DNA of 64,000 nt from NCBI RefSeq assembly GCF_009857745.1, contig NZ_WWEN01000002.1, positions 372,001-436,000 on the forward strand, read 5' to 3'. The stretch comes from Thalassovita mangrovi. Its GTDB lineage: Bacteria > Pseudomonadota > Alphaproteobacteria > Rhodobacterales > Rhodobacteraceae. Shown one piece after another: positions 53,103 through 61,422 of this stretch (positions within the stretch are counted from its first letter, which is position 1; each line of letters begins with the position of its first letter). The notes below the pieces were generated by a model. That model saw nothing but the letters and a program-made list of their open reading frames with translations. It was not told where the DNA came from and did no database searches. The position numbers and the translations under genes were made by a program.

Positions 53103-53266
53103 TCGTCATCGCAGGGGCAGTAATCGGGGCGCTTTTCGGGGCCTTCCTTGCCAAGAAGCGGAATGGCAAAGGGCTGGACATGCTGCAATACGCGGCCGGC
53201 TACGCCATCTTGTTCATGATCGCCGCCCTGTTCATCACCCTCTTCATCCATCGCGCCGCGGTGTAA
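53099..53266 (+). CDS. 55-residue membrane peptide between DUF2927 and VWA genes
   Basis: The ATG overlaps the TGA of the DUF2927 gene and the TAA precedes the VWA start by 3 bp, so the frame is embedded in a tightly packed unit. The product starts MIVIAGAVIGALFGAFLAKK, has a basic loop KKRNGKGLDMLQ and a second helix AGYAILFMIAALFITLFIHR. Two membrane helices are thus predicted, with GxxxGxxxG packing in the first. No function is known to me; membrane anchoring or assembly of its neighbours is inference. Confidence 0.75.
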   Translation: MIVIAGAVIGALFGAFLAKKRNGKGLDMLQYAAGYAILFMIAALFITLFIHRAAV

Positions 53267-53269
53267 CCG

Positions 53270-54454
53270 ATGTTCCTGCCCTTCTTCGAAAACCTGAGGA
53301 AAGGCGGCGTTCCGGTCAGCTTGCGCGAATATCTCAGCTTTCTCGAGGGGATGAAGGCGGGGCTGGTCACCTATGACGTCGACGGGTTCTATTACCTCGC
53401 CCGCGTGGCGATGGTGAAGGACGAACGCAATCTCGACAAGTTCGACCGCGCCTTCGCCGCCACCTTCCAGGGGTTGGAAAACATCCAGCTGGGCGATGTT
53501 CTGGAGGCGGTCGACATTCCCGCCGACTGGCTGGAAAAGCTGGCCGAAAAGCACCTGAGCGCCGAAGAAATGGCCGAGATCGAGGCCCTGGGCGGCTTCG
53601 ACAAGCTGATGGAGACACTGAAGAAGCGGCTCGAGGAACAAAAGGGCCGCCACCAGGGCGGCAACAAATGGGTGGGCACCGCCGGCACCTCGCCCTTCGG
53701 CGCCTATGGCTACAACCCCGAAGGGGTGCGGATCGGCCAGAAGGAAAGCCGCCACCAGCGCGCGGTCAAGGTCTGGGACAAGCGCGAATTCAAGAATCTC
53801 GACGGCGACGTCGAACTGGGCACCCGCAACATCAAGGTGGCGCTGAAACGGCTGCGCCGCTGGGCCCGCGACGGGGCGCATGACGAACTGGACCTCGACA
53901 ACACGATCCGCGCGACGGCCGAGCACGGATACCTCGACGTGAAAACCCGCCCCGAGCGGCGCAACGCGGTGAAGGTGTTGCTGTTCCTTGACGTGGGCGG
54001 TTCGATGGACCCGCATATCAAGGTGCTGGAAGAACTGTTTTCGGCCGCCAAGTCCGAATTCAAGCATATGGAGCATTTCTACTTCCACAATTGCCTCTAC
54101 GAAGGTGTCTGGAAGGACAATCGCCGCCGCTGGGACGCGCAGACGCCGACCTGGGACGTGCTTCATACCTACGGGCCCGATTACAAATGTATCTTCGTCG
54201 GCGATGCGTCGATGTCACCCTATGAGATCGCCTATCCGGGCGGCGCGAACGAGCATTGGAACGCCGAAACAGGCGAAACCTGGCTGCAGCGCGCCCGCGA
54301 CCAATGGCCGTCGCATATCTGGATCAATCCGGTGCCCGAGAAGTACTGGAACTATACCCAGTCGATTTCGATGATCTCGGATATTTTCGAGGGCCGGATG
54401 GTGCCGATGACCCTGGAAGGGATCGAACGCGGCATGAAGGACCTGACCCGCTGA
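53270..54454 (+). CDS. VWA-domain protein, CoxE-like
   Basis: 394 residues. The N-terminal helical part (about 1-130) starts PFFENLRKGGVPVSLREYLSFLEG, typical of CoxE/YeaD-like partners of MoxR ATPases. The VWA domain begins near 235: VKVLLFLDVGGSMDPHIKVLEELF with MIDAS D-x-G-x-S at 241-245. Later SISMISDIFEGRMVPMTLEGIERGMKDLTR closes the fold. The second MIDAS-type residue region YKCIFVGDASMSPYEI is also present. Adjacent MoxR-type gene and the DUF2927 lipoprotein point to a shared system. Confidence 0.85.
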   Translation: MFLPFFENLRKGGVPVSLREYLSFLEGMKAGLVTYDVDGFYYLARVAMVKDERNLDKFDRAFAATFQGLENIQLGDVLEAVDIPADWLEKLAEKHLSAEEMAEIEALGGFDKLMETLKKRLEEQKGRHQGGNKWVGTAGTSPFGAYGYNPEGVRIGQKESRHQRAVKVWDKREFKNLDGDVELGTRNIKVALKRLRRWARDGAHDELDLDNTIRATAEHGYLDVKTRPERRNAVKVLLFLDVGGSMDPHIKVLEELFSAAKSEFKHMEHFYFHNCLYEGVWKDNRRRWDAQTPTWDVLHTYGPDYKCIFVGDASMSPYEIAYPGGANEHWNAETGETWLQRARDQWPSHIWINPVPEKYWNYTQSISMISDIFEGRMVPMTLEGIERGMKDLTR

Positions 54455-54529
54455 GGCAGTCGCTTTCTGCGTCAGAATACACCAGTCCGGCCGGTTGCCC
54501 TTTCCCCCGCCCTGCCCCATATCTCTGAC

Positions 54530-55213
54530 ATGCTGCGCTTTACCCCGATCCTTCTGGCCCTGCTCTATGGCATCGCGATGTACCGGCTTTCCGCCTGGCG
54601 CACCGCGCGGGAACTCGATGCCAAATCCACCGAGCTGGCCGATCCCGAACTGAAGCGGGTGACCGACCGGCTGGCCGCTGCGCTGGAACTGCCGCGCATC
54701 CGGGTGAACCTTTACGAGATCGCGCCGGTGAACGGGCTGGCCGCCCCCGACGGGCGGATCTTCATCACCCGCGGCTTTTACGAAAAGTTCCGCCAGGGCG
54801 CCGTCACGGCCGAGGAAATGGCCAGCGTCATCGCGCATGAGCTGGGCCATGTCGCCCTGGGCCATTCGCGCCGCCGGATGATCGACTTTTCCGGCCAGAA
54901 CGCGCTGCGCACCGCACTGGCGATGGTCTTTTCGCGGATCGTGCCGGGGATCGGCGGCTATATCGCCAACGGGCTGATGACCCTGCTGGCGGCACGGCTG
55001 TCGCGGGCGGACGAATACGAGGCGGATGAATACGCCGCCGCATTGATGACCAAGGCGGGGTTCGGCACCGCGCCGCAGATTTCGCTGTTTCGCAAACTCG
55101 AGGCGCTGACCCAGTCGAACGCCGGCGCCGCGCCCGCCTGGCTGCTGAGCCACCCGAAGACGCCCGAGAGGATCAAGGCGATCGAGAAGCTGGACGCGCG
55201 CTGGCAGGCCTAG
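54530..55213 (+). CDS. M48-family membrane-associated metalloprotease
   Basis: 227 residues. A short N-terminal helix (ILLALLYGIAMYRL) anchors it. The zinc site is HELGH at 103-107 (VIAHELGHVALGHSRRRM); the third ligand is in DEYEADEYAA. The VNGLAAPDGRIFITRGF segment ahead of the motif and the LLSHPKTPERIKAIEKL block at the end are family-typical. M48 proteases of this size resemble YggG/LoiP-like peptidases. It is 75 bp after the VWA gene and likely co-expressed. Confidence 0.83.
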   Translation: MLRFTPILLALLYGIAMYRLSAWRTARELDAKSTELADPELKRVTDRLAAALELPRIRVNLYEIAPVNGLAAPDGRIFITRGFYEKFRQGAVTAEEMASVIAHELGHVALGHSRRRMIDFSGQNALRTALAMVFSRIVPGIGGYIANGLMTLLAARLSRADEYEADEYAAALMTKAGFGTAPQISLFRKLEALTQSNAGAAPAWLLSHPKTPERIKAIEKLDARWQA

Positions 55214-55270
55214 CGCCGCCCTTTAAAAACTGCGGCTTATCGCTGTTTCGAACCATCTCAAAAGCATCCC

Positions 55271-55319
55271 CCGGATCGCCCGCGATCCGGTTCGCACCCG
55301 GCCCCGCCCCCAGGGCGGG
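55271..55319. terminator. hairpins after M48 gene
   Basis: A perfect hairpin CCGGATCGC-CC-GCGATCCGG (55271-55290) and a 7-bp stem (55303-55309 with 55313-55319) follow the M48 stop. They sit between convergent genes with a 233-bp gap. No clear T-run, so this is a moderate call. Confidence 0.45.
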
Positions 55320-55446
55320 CGCGAATTGATGATACCATTTCACGAATTGCAACGTGGACGCGTTACAGAACTGGCGGCGCAGATTTCACCGCGCCCACCC
55401 TCGGTGCCGGGCGCGAACCTCTGTTGCTCTGCTAAGCGACCAACAC

Positions 55447-55989
55447 TTACCCCGCCAGCGCCTTGCCCAACCTCGGCAGCTTCGCCTTCTTCATCAGCTT
55501 GCGGACTTCCCAGGGCTCACCCGACAGCCGCTCGGCCTCCCGCCGCACCTGTTCCACCACGCCCGCCACCAGATCGGGCTGCGCCTGCCAGATGCCGTGC
55601 AGGAACCCGTCCGGGTCCTGCCGCGCCAAGCCTTCCTCGGCCAGGATATTACGCGGGAAATCCTGCGCGTTCAGCGTCAGGATCAAATCCGCGCTGCCCG
55701 CGATGGCGGCGGCCAACACATGGGCATCAGCCGGATCGGGCAGCCACAAACGGTCTTCCAGCGACGGTTTCCAGCGCACCTCGGCCTTGGGCCAGGCGGC
55801 GCGCAGCATCGCGATCTCGCCGCGCGCCTGCGCCTCGCCGCCGGGGCCCAGCTTGCGCGCGGCGCGCGCCCATTCTTCCAGGATGCGTTCCGACCAGAGC
55901 GGCGTGAACACGCCCGCCCGGGCCACGCCCAGCAGCACCTCGCGCATCACCGTGGGGTAGATCACGCAGGTGTCGAGAAGGACCTTCAT
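55447..55989 (-). CDS. PIN-domain protein (RSP_2648-like)
   Basis: 180 residues from the ATG at 55989 (MKVLLDTCVIYPTVM). PIN acidic residues: Asp6, Glu in FTPLWSERILEEW, Asp in LPDPADAHVLAAAIAG and Asp of ILTLNAQDFP. This is the ribonuclease fold of VapC-type toxins, but there is no antitoxin-like gene beside it. Instead it overlaps (ATGA) the upstream RNA methyltransferase gene. The order matches the R. sphaeroides RSP_2647/RSP_2648 pair as I remember those family names. Probably an RNA-processing nuclease. Confidence 0.75.
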   Translation of the reverse strand: MKVLLDTCVIYPTVMREVLLGVARAGVFTPLWSERILEEWARAARKLGPGGEAQARGEIAMLRAAWPKAEVRWKPSLEDRLWLPDPADAHVLAAAIAGSADLILTLNAQDFPRNILAEEGLARQDPDGFLHGIWQAQPDLVAGVVEQVRREAERLSGEPWEVRKLMKKAKLPRLGKALAG

Positions 55990-57182
55990 AGCCGGAAGAA
56001 CAGCGATTTCAGGTAACCGCTTTCGGCCAGTTGCGGCATCAAGGGATGGTCGGGACCGGCGAAACCGGTATGGATCAGCTGCGCCTGCCGCCCGGCGCGG
56101 CCGATGCCGCGGGTGCAGGCGCCGCGGAACTTGGCCAGATCGGCAGCGTGGGAACACGAACACAGCACCAGGTAACCGTCCTCGGCCACCAGGGGGGCTG
56201 CCAGCCGCGCGACGCGTTCATAGGCGCGCAGACCCGCTTCCAGTGCCTGTTTCGAGGGCGCGAAGGCGGGCGGATCGCAGATCACCACGTCGAACTTGGC
56301 CCCTTCCTCGCCCAGGGCGGTCAGCACGTCGAACGCGTCGCCCTTGCGGGTCTCAAAACGGTCGGAGACGCCCATCGCCTCGGCCCCCGAGGCCGCCAGA
56401 GCCAGCGCCGCCTCGGACCCGTCCACGGCCAGCCCGCTGACGGCACCGCCCGCCAGCGCGGCGAGGGAAAACCCGCCGACATGGCTGAACACGTCCAGAA
56501 CCCGCGCGCCCTGCGACAGCCGGGCGGCGAAGGCGTGGTTGGGGCGCTGGTCGAAGAACAGCCCGGTCTTCTGCCCACCGGTCAGGTCGGCCATGTAGGT
56601 GGCCCCGTTCATTGGCACCGGCACCGGCGCCTCGGGCGCGGTGCCACGCACCACCGATGTCTCATTGTCCAGCCCTTCCAGCTGACGCGCGCGGCCGCTG
56701 GCGTTCTTGATCACCGATCCGACCCCGGTCACCGCGACCAAGGCCTCGGTCAGCGCCTCGAATGCCACATCGGCCCAGGCTGCGTTGGGCTGCACCACCG
56801 CGGTGTCGCCGAAGCGGTCGATCACCACGCCGGGCAAGCCATCGGCCTCGGCATGGACCAGCCGGTAGAACGGCGCGTCGAACAGACGCTCGCGCAGGCT
56901 CAGCGCCTTGGACAGGCGTTTTTCGAACCATGCGCGGTCGATCACCGCGTCCAGATCGCGGTCGATCATCCGGCAGGTGATCCGCGATTCGGGATTGACC
57001 GCGACCAGCCCCAGCGGGTTCCGTTCGCCGTCTTCCAGCACGGCGATGGTGCCCGGCGCGATCTTGCGGGTGCGGCGGTCGACGACCAGTTCATTGTCAT
57101 AGACCCAGGGAAACCCGTGCCGGATGGCGCGGGCATTGGCCTTGGGTTTGAGGCGGATAACGGGATAAGAGGGCGCTGTCAT
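55986..57182 (-). CDS. RlmI-like rRNA methyltransferase (RSP_2647-like)
   Basis: 398 residues. An N-terminal PUA domain (about 5-85: VIRLKPKANARAIRHGFPWVYDNEL) and a Rossmann methyltransferase domain: RVLDVFSHVGGFSLAAL (motif I), VICDPPAFAPSKQALEAGLRAYERV (catalytic region DPP) and YLVLCSCSHAADL. The fold is that of RlmI/RlmK class 23S rRNA cytosine-5 methyltransferases; the canonical cysteine in CSCSH is present. It shares a transcript with the PIN-domain gene (4-bp overlap). Target base not proven. Confidence 0.85.
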   Translation of the reverse strand: MTAPSYPVIRLKPKANARAIRHGFPWVYDNELVVDRRTRKIAPGTIAVLEDGERNPLGLVAVNPESRITCRMIDRDLDAVIDRAWFEKRLSKALSLRERLFDAPFYRLVHAEADGLPGVVIDRFGDTAVVQPNAAWADVAFEALTEALVAVTGVGSVIKNASGRARQLEGLDNETSVVRGTAPEAPVPVPMNGATYMADLTGGQKTGLFFDQRPNHAFAARLSQGARVLDVFSHVGGFSLAALAGGAVSGLAVDGSEAALALAASGAEAMGVSDRFETRKGDAFDVLTALGEEGAKFDVVICDPPAFAPSKQALEAGLRAYERVARLAAPLVAEDGYLVLCSCSHAADLAKFRGACTRGIGRAGRQAQLIHTGFAGPDHPLMPQLAESGYLKSLFFRL

Positions 57183-57220
57183 AGCGCCCTCTTATCCTTG
57201 TTTTTCGGCTTGGGGAAGGG

Positions 57221-57865
57221 TCAGCCTTGCGGCGCGGTTTCCAGGCCGGCCACCAGTTCGGTCACGCCTTCCGGGGCGGACCCGGGCGCGGCCAGTTCCT
57301 GGGCGATCACATTGGTCAGGTGATGGGTGATCCGCAGCTTCTGGGTCAGCCCCTGCTGTTCCGCCGCGATCGCCTTGGATCCGCCGTAGCCGCGCAGGTC
57401 GGCCTTGACCTCATAGGTCGGCACGATCACTTCGCCGGTCACCGGGTTGCGCACGGTCATGTTGAAATGGATCGAATGCACGCCGCCGATCGTGTAACGG
57501 GTCTTTTCGGTCAGCGCGTGGAACCGCAGCAGGTCGATATCGACCACCACCGGCAGCGCGCCTTCCTGGTTCTGCTGCTGCACCTGGGTCAGGCTGTCCT
57601 GGAAAATCCGCGCCACCTGTTCGTGGCGATCGCCGATCGCATCACCGCGCCAGACGATATCGCCCATCGGGTAATACAGGTTCGCCTCGGACACCCGCAG
57701 CGACCGCGACACCTTGATGTTGTAATCGGCCACGGCCACGACCGGCGCGGCGGGCAACATCTGCGGCGTTTCAAGCGGCATGTTCCGCGATGCGGTATCT
57801 ACCGAAGCACAGGCCGAAACGCCCAGACCGATTGCCAGCATGATCGCAGTACGAAATTTCTTCAT
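57221..57865 (-). CDS. DUF6778-family lipoprotein
   Basis: 214 residues with a lipoprotein signal ending GVSAC (Cys19). The mature domain contains VVAVADYNIKVSRSLRVSEANLYYPMGDIVWRGD, QVARIFQDSLTQV, and FHALTEKTRYTIGGVHSIHFNMTVRNPVTGEVIVPTYEVKADLRGYGGSKA. AAGGAGATGGAACG precedes the ATG. The domain resembles outer-membrane lipoproteins with an ABC-like assembly fold, but the function is unknown. It is divergent from edd. Confidence 0.72.
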   Translation of the reverse strand: MKKFRTAIMLAIGLGVSACASVDTASRNMPLETPQMLPAAPVVAVADYNIKVSRSLRVSEANLYYPMGDIVWRGDAIGDRHEQVARIFQDSLTQVQQQNQEGALPVVVDIDLLRFHALTEKTRYTIGGVHSIHFNMTVRNPVTGEVIVPTYEVKADLRGYGGSKAIAAEQQGLTQKLRITHHLTNVIAQELAAPGSAPEGVTELVAGLETAPQG

Positions 57866-58148
57866 CGTTCCATCTCCTTAGGCCAGTCCCCCAGGCCCTT
57901 GTGGTATGGCTGCAATCTCCTGTCGAAATCGGGCAGATTTTAGGCAAATTTCAAGCACTCCCGGGATCATTCCACGGCAATTCCCGGCGCGGGGACGGCG
58001 GATCGCTTTGCCTGAAAAAGCATCGCCGCCGCGCCCCCGGCGCGCAGAAGCGCGGCGCCGGGCGGCCCCATCCGGTACCGTTCGGGGGCGCTACTTGTGC
58101 CGTTATCGCTAACTCCGTATAGAATCCCCGGAGACCGGAGAGATAGCC

Positions 58149-59957
58149 ATGCCGCAGCTGAACGATACGATTTCACGGGTCACCGACCGCATCCGTGAAA
58201 GAAGCCTGGAGAGCCGCACGACCTATCTGGGCCGCATGCAACAGGCGGCCGAGGAAGGCCCGCGGCGGGCGCATCTGACCTGCGGCAACCAGGCCCATGC
58301 CTATGCTGCAATGGGATCGGACCAGGCGGCGCTGATCGCGGCGCGCGCGCCGAACCTCGGGATCGTGACCGCCTATAACGACATGCTGTCGGCGCATCAG
58401 CCTTTTGAGCGCTTCCCCGCGCTGATCCGCGACGCGGCGCGCGACGAGGGCGCCACCGCGCAGGTGGCAGGCGGCGTGCCGGCGATGTGCGACGGGGTCA
58501 CGCAGGGCCAGGTCGGCATGGAACTGTCGCTATTTTCGCGCGACGTGATCGCGCTCGCCGCCGGGGTGGCCTTGTCGCACAACACCTTCGACGCGGCGCT
58601 TTACCTGGGCGTCTGCGACAAGATCGTGCCGGGACTGATCATCGCGGCGGCCACTTTCGGCTATCTGCCGGGCATCTTCCTTCCCGCCGGGCCGATGACC
58701 AGCGGCTTGCCCAACGATGAAAAGGCCAAGGTGCGCCAGAGGTTCGCCGCCGGGGAAATCGGCCGGGACAAACTGATGGAGGCCGAAATGGCCTCTTACC
58801 ACGGGCCGGGCACCTGCACCTTCTACGGCACCGCCAATTCCAACCAGATGCTGATGGAATTCATGGGGCTGCACCTGCCCGGCGCCAGTTTCGTCAATCC
58901 AAACACGCCCTTGCGCGATGCGCTGACCGTCGCCGGAACCAAACGGGCGCTGGAAATCACCAATCTGGGCAACGACTATCGCCCCGTGTCGCAGGTGCTG
59001 GACGAACGCGCCTTCGTCAACGGGATCGTCGGTCTGATGGCGACCGGCGGGTCGACCAACCTGGTGCTGCACCTGCCCGCGATGGCACGGGCGGCGGGCA
59101 TCAGCCTGAGCCTCGAGGATTTCAACGAGATCAGCGAAGTCACGCCTTTGCTGGCCAAGGTCTATCCCAACGGGCTGGCCGACGTGAACCATTTCCACGC
59201 CGCAGGCGGGCTTGGCTACATGATCGGGCAATTGCTGTCCGCCGGGCTGCTGCACGAGGACGTGATGACCGTCGCAGGCGACGGGTTGGAACGCTACACC
59301 CAGGACCCCAAGCTGAAGGATGGCCGCGTCGTCTATGAACCCGGGCCGCGCGACAGCCTGAACGACAAGATCCTGCGCCCCGCCTCCGGTCCCTTCCAGC
59401 CCACCGGCGGGTTGCAGCAGCTTCAGGGTAATCTGGGCATCGGCATCATGAAGGTTTCCGCCGTCGCCCCCGAACGCCACGTGATCGAAGCCCCGGCGCG
59501 GGTGTTCCATACCCAGGACGCTGTGAAAGACGCATTCAAGGCGGGCGAATTCACCTCCGACACCGTGGTCGTGGTGCGCTTCCAGGGCCCCAGGGCAAAC
59601 GGGATGCCGGAACTGCACGGGCTGACCCCGACCCTGTCGGTGCTGCAGGATCGCGGGCTGAAGGTGGCGCTGGTCACCGACGGGCGGATGTCGGGCGCGT
59701 CGGGCAAGGTACCCGCCGCCATCCATGTCAGCCCCGAGGCAAGCGCGGGCGGCCCGCTGGCGCGGGTGCGTGACGGCGATCTGATCCGCGTCGACGCAGT
59801 GGCGGGCACGCTGGAAAACCTCACTGAGGGCTTTGCCGATCGCCCCGCCGTGCAGCCCGATCTCAGCGACAACAGCCACGGCATCGGCCGCGAATTGTTC
59901 GAAACCTTCCGCGAAAACGTGGGCCTCGCCACCGACGGCGCGGCCGTGATTGTCTAG
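58149..59957 (+). CDS. edd: phosphogluconate dehydratase
   Basis: Edd dehydrates 6-phosphogluconate to KDPG in the Entner-Doudoroff pathway. 602 residues, standard length. Fe-S cluster cysteines are in [26 protein letters not shown] and [23 protein letters not shown]. Later blocks include [22 protein letters not shown] and [26 protein letters not shown]. The ATG is preceded by GGAGAGATAGCC. eda follows after 10 bp, so the two genes form the pathway operon. Confidence 0.96.
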   Translation: MPQLNDTISRVTDRIRERSLESRTTYLGRMQQAAEEGPRRAHLTCGNQAHAYAAMGSDQAALIAARAPNLGIVTAYNDMLSAHQPFERFPALIRDAARDEGATAQVAGGVPAMCDGVTQGQVGMELSLFSRDVIALAAGVALSHNTFDAALYLGVCDKIVPGLIIAAATFGYLPGIFLPAGPMTSGLPNDEKAKVRQRFAAGEIGRDKLMEAEMASYHGPGTCTFYGTANSNQMLMEFMGLHLPGASFVNPNTPLRDALTVAGTKRALEITNLGNDYRPVSQVLDERAFVNGIVGLMATGGSTNLVLHLPAMARAAGISLSLEDFNEISEVTPLLAKVYPNGLADVNHFHAAGGLGYMIGQLLSAGLLHEDVMTVAGDGLERYTQDPKLKDGRVVYEPGPRDSLNDKILRPASGPFQPTGGLQQLQGNLGIGIMKVSAVAPERHVIEAPARVFHTQDAVKDAFKAGEFTSDTVVVVRFQGPRANGMPELHGLTPTLSVLQDRGLKVALVTDGRMSGASGKVPAAIHVSPEASAGGPLARVRDGDLIRVDAVAGTLENLTEGFADRPAVQPDLSDNSHGIGRELFETFRENVGLATDGAAVIV

Positions 59958-59967
59958 GAACATGCCA

Positions 59968-60606
59968 ATGACACCCCAGGACGCCAGCAGTTACACCGAA
60001 TCCCTGTGCCACCGCGCCCCGGTCATCCCGGTTCTGGTGGTCGACGACATCGACGCCGCCATCCCGCTGGCCCAGGCGCTGGTGACCGGCGGCTTGCCGG
60101 TACTCGAAGTGACCCTGCGCACGCCGGTGGCGATGTCGGTGATCCGGGAAATGTCGCAGGTCCCGGGCGGGATCGTCGGCGCCGGCACCGTCCTGACGCC
60201 GGAAGACGCCGAAAACGCCAAGGCGGCGGGGGCGCAATTCGCCGTTTCACCCGGCGCCACCGACCGGCTGCTGGGCGCCTGCGAAGAAATCGGCCTGCCG
60301 ATCCTGCCCGGTGCCGCCACCGCGTCAGAGGCGATGGCCCTGCTGGAACGCGGCTATACCACGCAAAAATTCTTCCCTGCCGAAGTCGCGGGCGGGGCGG
60401 CGATGCTGAAATCGCTGTCCTCGCCGCTGCCGCAGATCCTGTTCTGCCCGACCGGCGGGATCAGCCATGAAAACGCGCATGACTACCTGGCGCTGCCCAA
60501 CGTGGCCTGCGTCGGCGGCAGCTGGGTCGCGCCCAAGGACCTGCTGCGGGCGGGCGATTGGGGCCGGATTTTGGAACTGGCGAAAGAGGCCGCGCGGCTG
60601 CACTGA
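59968..60606 (+). CDS. eda: KDPG aldolase
   Basis: Eda splits 2-keto-3-deoxy-6-phosphogluconate into pyruvate and glyceraldehyde 3-phosphate. 212 residues from the ATG at 59968, where TAGGAA (overlapping the edd stop) is at 8 bp; the ATG at 59962 is too close. Catalytic Glu in VLEVTLRTP and Schiff-base Lys in TTQKFFPAEVAGG are present, as is the phosphate site CPTGGISHENAHDYL. Second gene of the edd-eda unit. Confidence 0.95.
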   Translation: MTPQDASSYTESLCHRAPVIPVLVVDDIDAAIPLAQALVTGGLPVLEVTLRTPVAMSVIREMSQVPGGIVGAGTVLTPEDAENAKAAGAQFAVSPGATDRLLGACEEIGLPILPGAATASEAMALLERGYTTQKFFPAEVAGGAAMLKSLSSPLPQILFCPTGGISHENAHDYLALPNVACVGGSWVAPKDLLRAGDWGRILELAKEAARLH

Positions 60607-60678
60607 CCCGGCCAAGCCCGGATAATTTGTCGTTTTTACTCTGGTCCTGCGCGGCAATTCGGCTAACCTGTAAGGGAA

Positions 60679-61422
60679 TTGAATCCGCGTGAGATTTTGC
60701 CCGAGACCGGTTCCATACCCCGCCCCGCCTTTGCCGCGAAAGGACTGACCAAGGTCTATGGCGAAGGCAGCGCCGCCGTGCATGCCCTGCGCGGCGTGGA
60801 CCTGACCATTCCCGAAGGCGAATTCGTGGTGCTGCTGGGCCCGTCGGGCAGCGGCAAGTCGACGCTTCTCAACATCCTCGGCGGGCTTGACCGGCCAAGC
60901 GCGGGCAGCGTCAGTTTCGAAGACAGCTCGCTGACCGATATGGACGACGCCGAACTGACCCGATACCGGCGCGATCACGTGGGCTTCGTGTTCCAGTTCT
61001 ACAACCTGATGCCCAGCCTGAACGCACGCGAAAACGTCGAACTGGTGACCGAAATCGCCCGCGACCCGATGGACGCCTCCGAAGCCTTGGCGCTGGTCGG
61101 TCTGGATCAGCGCGAAACCCATTTCCCGTCGGAAATGTCGGGCGGCGAACAGCAGCGGGTGGCGATCGCCCGCGCGGTGGCGAAACGGCCCACCGTGCTG
61201 TTCTGCGACGAACCCACCGGCGCGCTGGACAGCACCACCGGCCGGGCGGTGCTGAAGGTGCTGACGGATGTGAACGAACGGCTGGGCACCACCGTCATCA
61301 TCGTCACCCACGCCGCCAGCACCGCGCAGCTGGCCGACCGGGTGATCCATTTCGCCGACGGCACGATCCGCGACGTGGTGCTGAACGACACCAAGCTGAC
61401 CGCGGAAGACATCGAATGGTAA
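60679..61422 (+). CDS. ABC transporter ATP-binding protein (MacB/LolD type)
   Basis: 247 residues if the TTG at 60679 is used; the GGGAA sits directly against it, so the true start is uncertain, and no ATG or GTG is available in frame between the stop at 60664 and the conserved region. Walker [13 protein letters not shown]-loop VFQFYNLMP, signature [15 protein letters not shown], Walker [14 protein letters not shown]. The LTKVYGEG start and [10 protein letters not shown] are typical of MacB/LolD-type exporters. It overlaps the permease gene by 7 bp. Confidence 0.88.
   Translation: MNPREILPETGSIPRPAFAAKGLTKVYGEGSAAVHALRGVDLTIPEGEFVVLLGPSGSGKSTLLNILGGLDRPSAGSVSFEDSSLTDMDDAELTRYRRDHVGFVFQFYNLMPSLNARENVELVTEIARDPMDASEALALVGLDQRETHFPSEMSGGEQQRVAIARAVAKRPTVLFCDEPTGALDSTTGRAVLKVLTDVNERLGTTVIIVTHAASTAQLADRVIHFADGTIRDVVLNDTKLTAEDIEW

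Noticed and set aside
55326-55907. 193-codon frame antisense to the PIN gene
   Set aside because: Low-complexity Pro/Ala/Arg translation; the opposite strand carries a clear PIN domain protein.
55447-55989. VapC toxin of a toxin-antitoxin pair
   Set aside because: No small antitoxin gene is adjacent; the gene is instead coupled to an RNA methyltransferase.
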